This document shows, one piece after another, positions 9,153-20,199 of a DNA stretch of 64,000 nt (positions are counted from its first letter, which is position 1; the number at the start of each line of letters is the position of its first letter). The notes beneath the pieces are model-generated. The model was not told where the DNA came from. It did no database searches and was given only the letters and a program-made list of their open reading frames with translations. The stretch covers positions 124,001-188,000 of the forward strand of contig NZ_LQXM01000026.1 of NCBI RefSeq assembly GCF_001648555.1, given 5' to 3'. A program made the position numbers and the translations under genes. The DNA is from Rossellomorea aquimaris TF-12. Lineage in GTDB: Bacteria > Bacillota > Bacilli > Bacillales > Bacillaceae_B.

Positions 9153-9286
9153 TAGACTCTATTTTGTTATTACAGAAAGAAAAAATAGTGGTTGATTGGA
9201 GGAAAGAGGCGTGTAATAAAAATGGAGACTCATTGATCAATTGCTTGAAAAGAGAAACGTGTAGAAAAAGAAGAAGTAAAAAATAA

Positions 9287-9331
9287 TTGCAGAAACTCGA
9301 ATTTTTCGCTAGAATTAGTACCAAGTCATAA
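9287..9331 (+). promoter_or_regulatory. fabH-fabF promoter with FapR operator
   Basis: TTGCAG (9287-9292), 17 bp, TAGAAT (9310-9315). The last T of the -10 box begins TTAGTACCAAGTCATAA (9315-9331), which matches the FapR site (TTAGTACCTRGTACTAA-like inverted repeat) well in the left half and partly in the right. FapR represses fatty acid genes and is released by malonyl-CoA. The fabI promoter at 43276 has the same geometry. Confidence 0.82.
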
Positions 9332-9392
9332 TAATTGATAATAAACTATAAAAATAAATAAACTATTAATTATGAAAGTAGGGGATGCCAGT

Positions 9393-10325
9393 ATGAACGC
9401 AGGAATTATTGGAATTGGGCGTTACCTTCCTGAAAAAATTGTAACCAATGCAGATCTCGAAAAAATAGTCGATACTTCAGATGAATGGATTCGTACGAGA
9501 ACGGGCATTGAAGAAAGAAGAATAGCAAATAATGAAACAGACACTTCTGATATGGCATATGAGGCAGCGAAGACGGCAATAGCTGACGCAAAAATATCTC
9601 CAGAGGAACTTGATCTCATTTTAGTTGCCACTGTCACTCCAGATAATCCTTTCCCATCAGTGGCATGCCTGCTTCAAGAGAGACTTGGAGCCAAAAAAGC
9701 GGCAGCTATGGATATCAGTGCTGCCTGTGCAGGATTTATGTATGGAATCATCACAGGAAAACAGTTTATCGATAACAAAGTATACAAGAACGTACTAGTA
9801 GTTGGTGTAGAAAAACTATCTAAAATAACCGATTGGGATGACCGGAATACAGCTGTTTTATTCGGGGATGCTGCTGGTGCTGTTGTAATTGGTCCTGTTA
9901 GTGATGGAAGGGGAATACTTGCGTTTGAACTAGGTGCAGATGGTTCAGGAGCAAAGCATCTCTATCAGGAAAAAAACATTGTGATGAATGGTAGAGAAGT
10001 ATTTAAGTTCGCCGTTCGTCAAATGGGTGAATCAAGTGTAAACGTAATTGAAAAAGCAGGTTTAACCAAAGAGGATGTAGATTTCTTAGTCCCTCATCAA
10101 GCGAATATACGAATTATGGAAGCAGCAAGACAACGTTTGGAATTACCAGTCGAAAAGATGTCAAAAACTGTGAACAAATATGGAAACACTTCAGCAGCAT
10201 CTATTCCAGTATCTCTTGTTGAAGATTTAGAAGCTGGAAGAGTAAAAGACGATGATGTAGTAGTAATGGTAGGTTTTGGTGGTGGATTAACTTGGGGTGC
10301 AATCGCCATGCGCTGGGGTAAATAA
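9393..10325 (+). CDS. fabH: Beta-ketoacyl-ACP synthase III FabH
   Basis: Condenses an acyl-CoA primer with malonyl-ACP, the first step of fatty acid synthesis, in the cytoplasm. 310 residues from ATG 9393; a purine-rich AGTAGGGG lies upstream, while an ATG at 9372 overlaps that region. Catalytic triad visible: Cys112 in AACAGFMYG, His235 in VPHQANIR, Asn265 in [10 protein letters not shown]. Corresponds to fabHA of B. subtilis by position. 37 bp before fabF, same operon. Confidence 0.96.
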   Translation: MNAGIIGIGRYLPEKIVTNADLEKIVDTSDEWIRTRTGIEERRIANNETDTSDMAYEAAKTAIADAKISPEELDLILVATVTPDNPFPSVACLLQERLGAKKAAAMDISAACAGFMYGIITGKQFIDNKVYKNVLVVGVEKLSKITDWDDRNTAVLFGDAAGAVVIGPVSDGRGILAFELGADGSGAKHLYQEKNIVMNGREVFKFAVRQMGESSVNVIEKAGLTKEDVDFLVPHQANIRIMEAARQRLELPVEKMSKTVNKYGNTSAASIPVSLVEDLEAGRVKDDDVVVMVGFGGGLTWGAIAMRWGK

Positions 10326-10362
10326 TAATTCTTCTATACTTGCATAAAAGGAGATGGACAAT

Positions 10363-11604
10363 ATGAAGAAAAAACGTGTTGTAGTAACAGGATTAGGTGC
10401 TGTTACACCACTAGGGAATAGTGTTGAATCAACTTGGTCAAATATATTAGCAGGAAAAACGGGTGTCGGCCCAATGACTCGACTAAATGCTGATGAATAC
10501 CCAGCCAAAGTCGCTGCTGAATTAAAAGATTTTAATATTGAAGAGTATGTTGAAAGAAAAGAAGCAAGAAAAATGGATCGCTTTACACATTATGCCATTG
10601 CTGCATCTATGGAAGCAGTTAAAGATTCCAAATTAGAAATTAATGATGAAAATGCACATCGAGTAGGAGTTTGGATTGGTTCTGGTATTGGTGGAATGGA
10701 AACATTTGAACAGCAATATGAAACTTTCCAAAAACGAGGATATCGACGAGTAAGCCCATTCTTTGTTCCTATGATCATTCCAGATATGGCCGCTGGACAA
10801 GTTTCCATTATGCTTGGAGCAAAAGGATTTAACTCCTGTACAGTAACAGCTTGTGCCACAGGTACAAATTCCATTGGAGATGCATTTAAAGTAATTCAGC
10901 GTGGAGAAGCAGATGTAATGGTCTCAGGTGGTGCAGAAGCTCCAATTACGAAAATGTCTGTTGCAGGTTTTTGTGCTAACACTGCATTATCGACAAATCC
11001 AGATCCAGAAAAAGCTTCAAGGCCTTTTGATGCCAACCGTGACGGGTTTGTCATGGGAGAAGGCGCAGGAATCGTCGTATTAGAAGAACTGGAGCATGCT
11101 CTGAAGCGTGGTGCGACAATCTATGCAGAGCTTGTAGGATATGGTTGTACGGGAGATGCTTATCATATTACAGCTCCGGCACCTGGTGGTGAAGGTGGAG
11201 CAAGAGCGATGAAAATGGCATTGGAAGATGGAGATATTCAACCAGATCAGATGGATTACATTAATGCCCATGGAACAAGTACCCCATACAATGACAAATA
11301 TGAAACAATGGCAGTAAAAGAAGTATTTGGAGATCATGCCCATAAGTTAGCGATGAGCTCAACTAAATCAATGACTGGCCACCTTCTTGGTGCAGCCGGT
11401 GGAGTAGAGGCTATCTTTACCGTATTATCAATGAAAGACAGCATCCTTCCGCCAACAATTAACATTGAAACTCCAGACCCGGATTGTGATTTAGATTATG
11501 TTGCCAACGAAGCTAGAAAGCAAGAAGTAAATGTAGCAATGAGTAACTCTTTAGGTTTTGGTGGTCACAATGCTACAATCGTGTTCAAGAAATATTCAAA
11601 TTAA
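10363..11604 (+). CDS. fabF: Beta-ketoacyl-ACP synthase II FabF
   Basis: Elongating condensing enzyme of fatty acid synthesis. 413 residues, identical in length to B. subtilis FabF, counting from ATG 10363, nine bases after AAAAGGAG; an ATG at 10354 abuts the ribosome site. Active-site Cys164 in TACATGTNS; the two His are in [11 protein letters not shown] and [14 protein letters not shown]. Second gene of the FapR-controlled fabH-fabF operon, followed by a strong terminator. Confidence 0.97.
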   Translation: MKKKRVVVTGLGAVTPLGNSVESTWSNILAGKTGVGPMTRLNADEYPAKVAAELKDFNIEEYVERKEARKMDRFTHYAIAASMEAVKDSKLEINDENAHRVGVWIGSGIGGMETFEQQYETFQKRGYRRVSPFFVPMIIPDMAAGQVSIMLGAKGFNSCTVTACATGTNSIGDAFKVIQRGEADVMVSGGAEAPITKMSVAGFCANTALSTNPDPEKASRPFDANRDGFVMGEGAGIVVLEELEHALKRGATIYAELVGYGCTGDAYHITAPAPGGEGGARAMKMALEDGDIQPDQMDYINAHGTSTPYNDKYETMAVKEVFGDHAHKLAMSSTKSMTGHLLGAAGGVEAIFTVLSMKDSILPPTINIETPDPDCDLDYVANEARKQEVNVAMSNSLGFGGHNATIVFKKYSN

Positions 11605-11619
11605 TAAATGAAATTGATT

Positions 11620-11653
11620 AAAAACGAGCTTTCGATACGAAAGCTCGTTTTTA
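11620..11653 (+). terminator. Terminator of fabH-fabF
   Basis: AAAAACGAGCTTTCG pairs with CGAAAGCTCGTTTTT around a four-base loop. Confidence 0.94.
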
Positions 11654-11805
11654 TTTGCTCTCTTAGTAACCTTTGTTGCAATTTGGGTGGAGAAAGTAAG
11701 CACATAAATATGTCCAGCTACTGAAAGCCCCACGATTAAATACAGAAAAGGTTACTTAATAAGATCCTCTATACATATACATTGTAAAAAGAATGCGAAA
11801 GAGGG

Positions 11806-12579
11806 ATGAAGGTGACCGTTGCTCCAACAGATGAATGGTTAGAACAATTACTCAATAAGCCTTTAGAACTTTTAAAGAAAACAAGAAAGGGCAAAGATGA
11901 TGAAGAATCTTTTTATCATTACCTTCAAAAGCATGGAATGTACCGACCATCATCTCATGCAGAAAAAATTTATAAGTATATGAAAGAGAAACAATTATGG
12001 AAACAATTTTCTAGCTACGAAAAAAGATACCGTAAGAAATGGAACGGGCCCAATGTACCCATTTACCTATTTCCAGTTCAAGAAAGAAAGGGAATATTTC
12101 AGCCATCAATGAAAAAGTCTGGAGTTTGCTTTAAAGAAGAAATTTTCTTTTTTCTATCTCAGCAAGAAAACTTGAAAGAATATGAATCTTTATTTGTTCA
12201 TGAGTATCACCATTGTGTACGAATGTCTCTTCTAAATAAGAAGGATAGCCAATATTCCCTATTGGATTCAATTGTGTTTGAAGGACTGGCTGAAAATGCC
12301 GTGCGGGAGTATTGTGGAGATGAGTATGTTGCTTCCTGGGTAAATGCTTATAGTGAAGATGAAATTTCAAAATATTTTAAAAAGTGGATTGAGCCGAACC
12401 TTGATTTAAACCGAAACTCTCCTCAGCATGACTATTTATTGCTTGGACAGAAATCTTACCCAAAAATGCTGGGATATGCTGCAGGATATTATTTAGTACA
12501 GTCATACTTAAAGAAAAAAAAGGCAACGACTCTCCAATTATTAGGCAAGCCTTCCAAGTTATTTTATAAACATACTTAA
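11806..12579 (+). CDS. yjaZ: YjaZ, DUF2268 putative zinc metalloprotease
   Basis: 257 residues (or 255 if the GTG at 11812 is used, which is better spaced from AAAGAGGG). A zinc-binding HEYHH motif (HExxH) lies at 132-136, with a downstream Glu-rich segment FEGLAENAVREY that could give the third ligand, as in the DUF2268 family. No signal peptide, so a cytoplasmic protease is inferred; substrate unknown. Position between fabF and yjbA fits B. subtilis, where the app operon lies between; app is absent here. Confidence 0.8.
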   Translation: MKVTVAPTDEWLEQLLNKPLELLKKTRKGKDDEESFYHYLQKHGMYRPSSHAEKIYKYMKEKQLWKQFSSYEKRYRKKWNGPNVPIYLFPVQERKGIFQPSMKKSGVCFKEEIFFFLSQQENLKEYESLFVHEYHHCVRMSLLNKKDSQYSLLDSIVFEGLAENAVREYCGDEYVASWVNAYSEDEISKYFKKWIEPNLDLNRNSPQHDYLLLGQKSYPKMLGYAAGYYLVQSYLKKKKATTLQLLGKPSKLFYKHT

Positions 12580-12636
12580 ACTGGCTTTTATTTCTTCCAT
12601 TGACACGTTTCCAAGAGTCTACTTCTAGGCAAATAG

Positions 12637-12690
12637 CAAGATTACGGTAGAATGTACGAGTCCATCTGTAGTCTTGCCTTTTAATGTGAC
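12637..12690 (+). terminator. Possible terminator of yjaZ
   Basis: GCAAGATTACGG and CTGTAGTCTTGC pair imperfectly and are followed by CTTTTAAT. The T run is poor, so this is tentative. Confidence 0.35.
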
Positions 12691-12804
12691 ATCTTTTTTC
12701 ACTCAACTTCATTTTTGGGCATATAAATTACGCATAACTCCAGGTTCTTCTCATAAACTGTAGTATAAATGGACGAGCTAAATTAAAGGATAGAGGCGGA
12801 AGGT

Positions 12805-13026
12805 ATGGTGTTACGGGTGTTTATATTATTTATTGGTTTTGGACTAGCTGTTGCAGGTGGAGTTAGTTTAATCATTTATTTAAACCTTCTTACAACAGGA
12901 ATGACCTTCACAGACTATATTCTTTTTGTTATTACACGAGTAGAATGTTATTTGTTTTTGTTAGGATTGCTCATTGTGACCCTTTCGATATATATCCCAC
13001 GAAGAAAAAACAACCACTATCTATAA
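12805..13026 (+). CDS. Small two-helix membrane protein, unknown
   Basis: 73 residues with two hydrophobic stretches (about 4-25 and 45-65) and a positively charged tail RRKNNHY, so the C terminus is probably cytoplasmic. A GAGGCGG site precedes the ATG. Not recognised as a named family. It stands alone between yjaZ and yjbA, with its own ribosome site and codon usage like its neighbours. Confidence 0.65.
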   Translation: MVLRVFILFIGFGLAVAGGVSLIIYLNLLTTGMTFTDYILFVITRVECYLFLLGLLIVTLSIYIPRRKNNHYL

Positions 13027-13110
13027 AACCATTCGTAAATAGGAATAAATTTACTCTTATCTGCCTATACTGATTGACAAATAACATTGTAGCAAAGCGA
13101 GGGGTCAATC

Positions 13111-13860
13111 ATGTTATATCTTCATGATGTATGGGTGAACTGGTTCGAAGGTGAAGAAAACGGTTACAATATCTGCCATTTTCATGAGTGGAGAAAAGAG
13201 GATGTTATTGAACTTTTAGATCAAGTTCCATTAATAAAAGTAGATTCTATCCTTTTTCATTACATCGAGAACGATTTATCTGAGTTACCTCAACAACTGC
13301 TCCATGATATTTATCAAAAAGCATACCTGCGGAAAAACCATGAACGAATTCAATTGGATTACTGCTTTATTGTCACAGATGGGACAGGCATTTTGGCAGT
13401 TGATACAATTGGGTATACGGTTCCTATTAGAAAAAGTAGACTTATCCCAAGGCAGGAACAGCTAGTATATGAGATGGTCGAGGGGCATGAAGGCAAACAT
13501 TATATCATTCAATCAGAGCCGAAAAGGGAAGAGGCCTATCATATACTTTCTCCAAGTCCTTATATGATGAGTGGATTGACAAGGAAAGAAAGACAGCTTA
13601 AACAGCTATTATTTATGGCATTAGATCAACTACACAGCTCAAAGAATACCTCTGAAATCCGCTATTGGTATACCGAATGGGCACCGCAGCGTTATAGAAC
13701 AATTCAAGAAAAAGAATTCGAAGAGATTTGGCAAATGCTGTTTGAGGAAATTCAATGTGGTTGGTCGGAAAAACATTTAATCCTTTGTGAAAATCTAATA
13801 AAAGGACAACCTTTCTTTGAAAAGTTATGGGAAGTTGAAAATCGTCCAAAGGTAAATTAA
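13111..13860 (+). CDS. yjbA: YjbA, UPF0736 family
   Basis: 249 residues, the family length. Start [20 protein letters not shown] and the internal [18 protein letters not shown] are characteristic of UPF0736. No membrane segment or recognised catalytic motif; function unknown. GCGAGGGG precedes the ATG. Same position, just before trpS, as in B. subtilis, although trpS is on the opposite strand here, as there. Confidence 0.87.
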   Translation: MLYLHDVWVNWFEGEENGYNICHFHEWRKEDVIELLDQVPLIKVDSILFHYIENDLSELPQQLLHDIYQKAYLRKNHERIQLDYCFIVTDGTGILAVDTIGYTVPIRKSRLIPRQEQLVYEMVEGHEGKHYIIQSEPKREEAYHILSPSPYMMSGLTRKERQLKQLLFMALDQLHSSKNTSEIRYWYTEWAPQRYRTIQEKEFEEIWQMLFEEIQCGWSEKHLILCENLIKGQPFFEKLWEVENRPKVN

Positions 13861-13911
13861 ACATGAATAAAGCCTTGTGTCTATTATTGACACAGGGCTT
13901 TATTCATGTTT
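13861..13911 (+). terminator. Terminator of yjbA
   Basis: A long stem, ACATGAATAAAGCC-TTGTGTC with GACACA-GGGCTTTATTCATGT, begins right after the stop codon. Confidence 0.9.
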
Positions 13912-13965
13912 AAGTGAATTTTTTTATTTTTAAGGTTCTGCAAAAATATGTCTAACTGCAATCTT

Positions 13966-14085
13966 TATAACTGAAATAGTAACAATCTTTATGAAAGGCT
14001 ATTCTCGCAAAGATTGTAGTTTTATAGCACTTGATCAGGCTTCATTTTAAAGCTAGGAAACGTTTGCTTTGAAAGTTGATTGGAG
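13966..14085. repeat. Decayed dispersed repeat fragments between yjbA and trpS
   Basis: The gap 13861-14165 carries, besides two terminators, CTGAAATAGTAACAATCTTT (from 13971), which resembles the ends at 39177 and 44470, and GTTGATTGGAGTGGAAGATG (about 14072), which resembles the left end of the element near 44262. There is also an inverted CAATCTTT/AAAGATTG pair. No gene seen. Confidence 0.5.
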
Positions 14086-14122
14086 TGGAAGATGCTTTCA
14101 GACATTTAGAAAAGAGACAAAC

Positions 14123-14159
14123 AAAAAAGCCTAAAACCTTATATAAAAGGCTCTAGGCA
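14123..14159 (-). terminator. Terminator of trpS
   Basis: On the minus strand GCCTAGAGCC and GGTTTTAGGC pair, followed by TTTTTTG. Confidence 0.8.
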
Positions 14160-14165
14160 TTTGCT

Positions 14166-15470
<1,305 letters not shown>

Positions 15471-15476
15471 AGCTTT

Positions 15477-15505
15477 ATTATATGAAATAATAAAGGGTAA
15501 TTCAA
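15477..15505 (-). promoter_or_regulatory. trpS promoter
   Basis: On the minus strand TTGAAT, 17 bp, TATAAT. The -35 box overlaps the last codons of the upstream DUF3899 gene. Confidence 0.8.
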
Positions 15506-15885
15506 GTGTACAGAAGGTAGGATAGCGCGATTGAAAGAACAAAAGCCATACTCCCTAAAAGGAGGAATGGTTTAGTGATCGTAAATCTTCGTTCAGCTCC
15601 ATATTCTTCATGAGGATCATTTGTCTTATCCAGATCGTCAAACTGGGATAGAAACTTCCCTTGCTTAGTGCTACTGCGAAATCGCTTAAGAGCATATACA
15701 ATACCATTAAAAAAACCTCTTTCAAATATATAAAGAAGTGCTCCTATTATAACGTAAGAAATACCGACGATAAACAAGCTATCAATAATAGAGAGAAGTA
15801 TTGTTTTTCTCTGAGTAAGGGAATAACAGGTTGAAATAATAAAAAATAAAAAAGATATGAGATAAAACATGTTTATTCGTTTCAT
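15502..15885 (-). CDS. DUF3899-like membrane protein
   Basis: 127 residues with three hydrophobic segments (about 7-25, 33-56 and 107-126) and a polar middle loop rich in Asp, Glu and Lys. The segment YIFERGFFNGIVYALKRF resembles the DUF3899 family, which has no known function. AAGGAGAC precedes the ATG. Reads in the same direction as trpS and ends at its promoter. Confidence 0.68.
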   Translation of the reverse strand: MKRINMFYLISFLFFIISTCYSLTQRKTILLSIIDSLFIVGISYVIIGALLYIFERGFFNGIVYALKRFRSSTKQGKFLSQFDDLDKTNDPHEEYGAERRFTITKPFLLLGSMAFVLSIALSYLLYT

Positions 15886-16298
15886 AAGTCTCCTTAAATA
15901 GTTTTATCCAAAGTATACATGAACAGAATTAAGGTTTTCAAGAACCCATTTATATATATACAAGGATTAATGCTCTGTACTTCAAAAATGAACATTCATC
16001 CATAGTCAGCGTACACGTGAAAATTATTAGATTTACTGAATCATTGTAATAAGAAGAGACTGACACTTCCAAATTAATATTTAGCCAAAATATTTTATAA
16101 TTATAATAGAAATGTTAAATTACTTGGTTTTTAGTAAGCGTTTTCCAATATTTGAAATTAGAACTAAAATTTACACTTGTAACATTTGTAATAGGAACAA
16201 CTCTCTAAAATGATTAAGTAGAATCCTTATTTAACAACGTTTATAGGACATAAAAACTATTAAACATATAATTTTGCAAAAAAACTGTTAAATTCATA
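15886..16298 (+). other. AT-rich gap before the opp promoter
   Basis: About 410 bp of very AT-rich sequence upstream of the opp promoter. No gene, tRNA or strong hairpin seen. It is long enough to hold further regulator sites for opp. Confidence 0.5.
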
Positions 16299-16349
16299 TT
16301 GCAATAATTTCTCTATCATGTATAATAAGTAACAAATCTTCTGAAAATT
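16299..16349 (+). promoter_or_regulatory. oppA promoter with CodY box
   Basis: TTGCAA (16299-16304), 16 bp, TATAAT (16321-16326). Nine bases after the -10 box lies AATCTTCTGAAAATT (16335-16349), which matches the CodY consensus AATTTTCWGAAAATT at 14 of 15 positions. The place, over the start of transcription, fits repression by CodY when branched-chain amino acids and GTP are plentiful. Confidence 0.85.
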
Positions 16350-16392
16350 AGAAGATAAATAAATATGAGGTTTACGAGGAGGTCAATTCAAG

Positions 16393-18054
16393 ATGAAGAA
16401 AAAGTTTTCATTCTTACTAGTTCTTCTTCTAGCTCTAAGTACTTTCTTAGCTGCATGTGGCGGCGACAAGAAAACTGAGGGCAACAATGAAGGAGCAAAT
16501 GGTGAAGGCGATGAGCCAAAACAAGAAGAGAGAGAACAAGTACTTAACTTACTAGAGGGTTCTGAGATCCCATCAATGGACTCTACACTTGCAACTGACT
16601 CAGTTTCATTCAAAGTAATGAACAACGTATTTGAAGGTCTTTACCGTTTAGGTGAAAATGACGAGCCTGTTCTTGGTATGGCGGCTGATGAGCCACAAAT
16701 CAGTGAAGATGGTAAGACATACACTTTCAAAATCCGTGATGCTAAATGGTCAAACGGAGAAGCAGTTACTGCTAATGACTTCGTTTACGCTTGGCAAAAA
16801 GCTTTAAACCCTGACACTGGTGCAGAGTATGCGTACATCATGTACGATCTTAAAAACGCTGCAAAAGTTAATGATGGTAGTGTTCCAGTTGAAGAACTAG
16901 GTGTTAAAGCAGTTGATGAAAAAACTTTAGAAGTTCAGCTTGAAACAGCTGTACCATACTTCAAAGCTTTACTTTCTTTCGCAACATTCTATCCTCAAAA
17001 TCAAGCATATGTTGAGTCTCAAGGCGATAAATATGGTCTTGAAGCAGATACATCAATCTATAATGGTCCTTTCACACTTTCTGAGTGGAAGCATGAGCAA
17101 AGCTACAAATTAACAAAGAACGACAGCTATTGGGAAGCAGACGCTGTTAAGTTAAAAGAAGTTAACTTCAACATCGTTAAAGATACTGCTACTGGAGTAA
17201 ATCTTTACGAAACAGAAAAAGCTGATGTTGCTGGTCTATCTGCTGAATTTGTTGACAAATACAAATCAGACGATAACTTCAAAACAAAAGCTGACACTGC
17301 TGTATTCTTCTTACGTTTAAACCAAAAGAATGAAATCATGGCTAATGTAAATGCACGTAAAGCAATTGACGCTGCATATGACAAACAAGGTATGGTAGAT
17401 GTACTTCTTAACAACGGATCTATCCCTGCGTACTTCCTAGTACCAGAAGATTTCGTAACTGGTCCAGACGGTTCTGATTACCGTGAAGCTGTAGGTGATT
17501 TCGGTGCATTTGATGCTGATAAAGCTGCTGAGCATTGGGCTAAAGCGAAAGAAGAGCTTGGAAAAGATTCTTTAGAGCTTACTCTACTAAACTATGATTC
17601 TGATAACTCTAAAAAGATCGGTGAATTCCTTAAAGAACAACTTGAGCAAAACTTAGAAGGTTTAACTGTTAACATTAAAGCTCAACCTTTCAAACAAAAA
17701 CTTGAGTTAGAATCTAAAGGTGATTATGACCTATCATTTGCTGGATGGGGTCCTGACTATCCAGATCCAATGACATTCGTTGATATGTTTGTTACTGATG
17801 GTGCTCATAACCAAATGGCTTACTCTAATGAAGAGTATGACAAGTTAATTGAAAAAGCTAAAGGTGAACTTCTAGGCGATCCTGAAGCTCGCTGGCAAGC
17901 AATGGTTGACGCTGAAAAGATTCTTTTCGAAGATCAAGCGATCAGCCCAATGTACCAACGTGGATCTGCTTTCTTAGAGCGTCCATATGTTAAAGGTCTG
18001 TTACGTCACTCATTTGGTGCAGATGCATCTTACAAATGGGCTTACATTGAGTAG
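16393..18054 (+). CDS. oppA: Oligopeptide-binding lipoprotein OppA
   Basis: 553 residues. Lipoprotein signal with FLAAC, Cys22 lipidated. Mature protein is the family 5 solute-binding fold; the segment TFKIRDAKWSNGEAVTANDF is the family signature. It captures oligopeptides, including signalling peptides in Bacillus, outside the membrane and hands them to OppBC. First gene of oppABCDF. Codon use is biased to highly expressed codons. A hairpin separates it from oppB. Confidence 0.96.
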   Translation: MKKKFSFLLVLLLALSTFLAACGGDKKTEGNNEGANGEGDEPKQEEREQVLNLLEGSEIPSMDSTLATDSVSFKVMNNVFEGLYRLGENDEPVLGMAADEPQISEDGKTYTFKIRDAKWSNGEAVTANDFVYAWQKALNPDTGAEYAYIMYDLKNAAKVNDGSVPVEELGVKAVDEKTLEVQLETAVPYFKALLSFATFYPQNQAYVESQGDKYGLEADTSIYNGPFTLSEWKHEQSYKLTKNDSYWEADAVKLKEVNFNIVKDTATGVNLYETEKADVAGLSAEFVDKYKSDDNFKTKADTAVFFLRLNQKNEIMANVNARKAIDAAYDKQGMVDVLLNNGSIPAYFLVPEDFVTGPDGSDYREAVGDFGAFDADKAAEHWAKAKEELGKDSLELTLLNYDSDNSKKIGEFLKEQLEQNLEGLTVNIKAQPFKQKLELESKGDYDLSFAGWGPDYPDPMTFVDMFVTDGAHNQMAYSNEEYDKLIEKAKGELLGDPEARWQAMVDAEKILFEDQAISPMYQRGSAFLERPYVKGLLRHSFGADASYKWAYIE

Positions 18055-18082
18055 TATGTAACTCAATGAACAAACCTTCAAA

Positions 18083-18118
18083 GGAGAGTGTATGCATGGA
18101 GCATATACTCTCCTTTTC
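18083..18118 (+). terminator. Intercistronic hairpin between oppA and oppB
   Basis: GGAGAGTGTATGC (18083-18095) pairs with GCATATACTCTCC (18101-18113), followed by TTTT. Probably a leaky terminator or mRNA 3-prime stabiliser that makes oppA more abundant than the permease genes. Confidence 0.8.
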
Positions 18119-18224
18119 CAGTGAATGTCGATAATTATCACAATTGTAAAAAAATATTGAAATTATGTCGAAATTAGATATAATTATTAAGTAGACTATA
18201 CTAGACAAAAAGGGGGGCTAAAGA

Positions 18225-19154
18225 ATGGTCAGATATACAATTCAACGTCTCGTTTATATGATCATCACTTTGCTTATCATTGCAACCGCCACTTTCTTTC
18301 TGATGAAGCTCCTACCTGGATCTCCACTACAAAACACAGAAAGGTTAACTCCGGAACAACAAGAAATCATCTTAAACAAATATGGTCTTAATGACCCGCT
18401 GCCTGAACAGTATATTAATTACATGGTAGGGTTAGCTAAAGGTGATTTAGGGTTGTCCTTCCAATACGACAATCGCCCAGTAACACAAATTATTGGAGGT
18501 CGTATCGGTCCTTCCGCACTTCTTGGATTCCAAGCTATGGTTTTAGGTACTTTCTTAGGACTACTTGTCGGAATTATTGCGGCAATAAGGCATAACACTT
18601 GGTTAGATTATGGATCAACCACACTTGCTGTACTTGGTATTTCCATTCCATCCTTTGTATTTGCCGGGTTACTGCAATACTACGTAGGGGTCAAACTTGA
18701 ATGGCTGCCAGTAGCACTTTGGGGAGAGTACAAACATACTATTCTACCAACATTGGCATTAACAGTAGGAGTAGTTGCGACCATTGCTCGTTTTATGCGT
18801 ACTGAAATGCTTGAAATTTTAAACTCTGATTATATTTTACTTGCAACTGCCAAAGGGATTTCTAAAACCGGTACAATTGTTAAGCATGCTGTTCGAAATG
18901 CACTGATTCCAATTGTAACGATTGTTGGACCTATGACGGTTGCTGTTATGACTGGTTCCCTAGTGGTAGAGCGTATTTTCGCTGTTCCTGGTCTAGGTGA
19001 ACAATTTGTTCTATCAATTAATACGAATGATTACACAGTAATAATGGGGATTACATTATTCTTTAGTGCTTTATTTATTGCTGTCATTTTCTTAGTGGAT
19101 ATTCTATACGGAATCATTGATCCACGCATTCGTTTGGCTGGAGGGAAGAAATAA
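18225..19154 (+). CDS. oppB: Oligopeptide permease OppB
   Basis: 309 residues, six membrane helices, first of two channel subunits of the importer. The cytoplasmic EAA-type loop TEMLEILNSDYILLATAKG, which docks on the ATPases, is followed by the VVERIFAVPGLGEQFV segment of the family. AAGGGGGG lies before the ATG. Ends with TAATG, where oppC starts. Confidence 0.95.
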   Translation: MVRYTIQRLVYMIITLLIIATATFFLMKLLPGSPLQNTERLTPEQQEIILNKYGLNDPLPEQYINYMVGLAKGDLGLSFQYDNRPVTQIIGGRIGPSALLGFQAMVLGTFLGLLVGIIAAIRHNTWLDYGSTTLAVLGISIPSFVFAGLLQYYVGVKLEWLPVALWGEYKHTILPTLALTVGVVATIARFMRTEMLEILNSDYILLATAKGISKTGTIVKHAVRNALIPIVTIVGPMTVAVMTGSLVVERIFAVPGLGEQFVLSINTNDYTVIMGITLFFSALFIAVIFLVDILYGIIDPRIRLAGGKK

Positions 19155-20179
19155 TGGAATCAAACAAAAAGAAATTAGATCAACTAAGTCCAGAGCTATT
19201 CCAACCTCAAACAGCTGGCGGAGATGAAGCGGAAAAAATATCCCGTCCAAGTCTAAATTTCTGGCAGGACGCATGGGTTCGCCTACGCAAGAATAAGGGT
19301 GCTCTTATTGGGATGGTCATTACTCTTATCATCGTTATTCTGTCAATCGTCGGCCCTTCGATGAATAAATATAGTTTTAGTGATCAAGAAATACGCCATG
19401 CAAAGCTACCTCCTAAAATTGAAGCGCTTTCAGGTATTGAGTGGCTTCCTTTTGATGGAAAAGATGCTGATGGTTTTGATATGTATGAAGCAAGGGAAAT
19501 TAAAGAGAGCTATTGGTTCGGTACAGATGACTTGGGTCGTGACCTTTGGACTCGTACTTGGAATGGTACTCGAGTTTCATTATACATCGGTATCCTTGCA
19601 GCAATTATCGATTTTCTAATCGGTATTTCTTATGGAGGGGTTTCTGCTTACTACGGCGGTAAGGTCGATGATGTAATGCAACGAATTATTGAAATCCTTG
19701 TCGGAATTCCTAACTTGATTGTCGTCATTCTCTTTATCCTGATTTTTGAGCCGGGTATATTCTCCATAACCATGGCCATGGTTATAACGGGATGGACCGG
19801 TATGGCCCGTATCGTCCGTGGTCAAGTATTACAGCTAAAAAATCAAGAGTTTGTCCTTGCATCCCGTACATTAGGTGCAAGCAGCAACCGTTTAATTTTT
19901 AAACACTTGCTTCCAAACGTAATGGGACCTGTTATTATTACAACTATGTTTACAGTACCTACTGCGATTTATGTTGAAGCATTCTTAAGCTTTATCGGAT
20001 TAGGGATTGCTCCTCCAAGAGCATCTCTGGGGTCATTGGTTAATGATGGATACAGATCAATCCAATCATACCCTCATATGATGCTTATACCATCAGCTGT
20101 CATATCATTAGTCATCTTAAGCTTTAACTTAATGGCGGATGGACTGCGTGATGCACTAGATCCGAAAATGCGTAAGTAA
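19154..20179 (+). CDS. oppC: Oligopeptide permease OppC
   Basis: 341 residues. A charged cytoplasmic N terminus (to about 45), a first membrane helix, an external domain, then five more helices. The docking loop is RGQVLQLKNQEFVLASRTLGA, with the typical EAA fold. Overlaps the oppB stop by one base, so translation is coupled. Confidence 0.95.
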   Translation: MESNKKKLDQLSPELFQPQTAGGDEAEKISRPSLNFWQDAWVRLRKNKGALIGMVITLIIVILSIVGPSMNKYSFSDQEIRHAKLPPKIEALSGIEWLPFDGKDADGFDMYEAREIKESYWFGTDDLGRDLWTRTWNGTRVSLYIGILAAIIDFLIGISYGGVSAYYGGKVDDVMQRIIEILVGIPNLIVVILFILIFEPGIFSITMAMVITGWTGMARIVRGQVLQLKNQEFVLASRTLGASSNRLIFKHLLPNVMGPVIITTMFTVPTAIYVEAFLSFIGLGIAPPRASLGSLVNDGYRSIQSYPHMMLIPSAVISLVILSFNLMADGLRDALDPKMRK

Positions 20180-20199
20180 TGGAAGGGAGATAAGTTATT

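Noticed and set aside
9124-9324. Minus-strand frame where B. subtilis has yjzB
   Set aside because: Begins inside the fabH promoter and ends in the comZ terminator; no ribosome site and no resemblance I can defend.
13966-14060. Small RNA gene between yjbA and trpS
   Set aside because: The CAATCTTT/AAAGATTG inverted repeat has no promoter or T run; decayed repeats explain it better.
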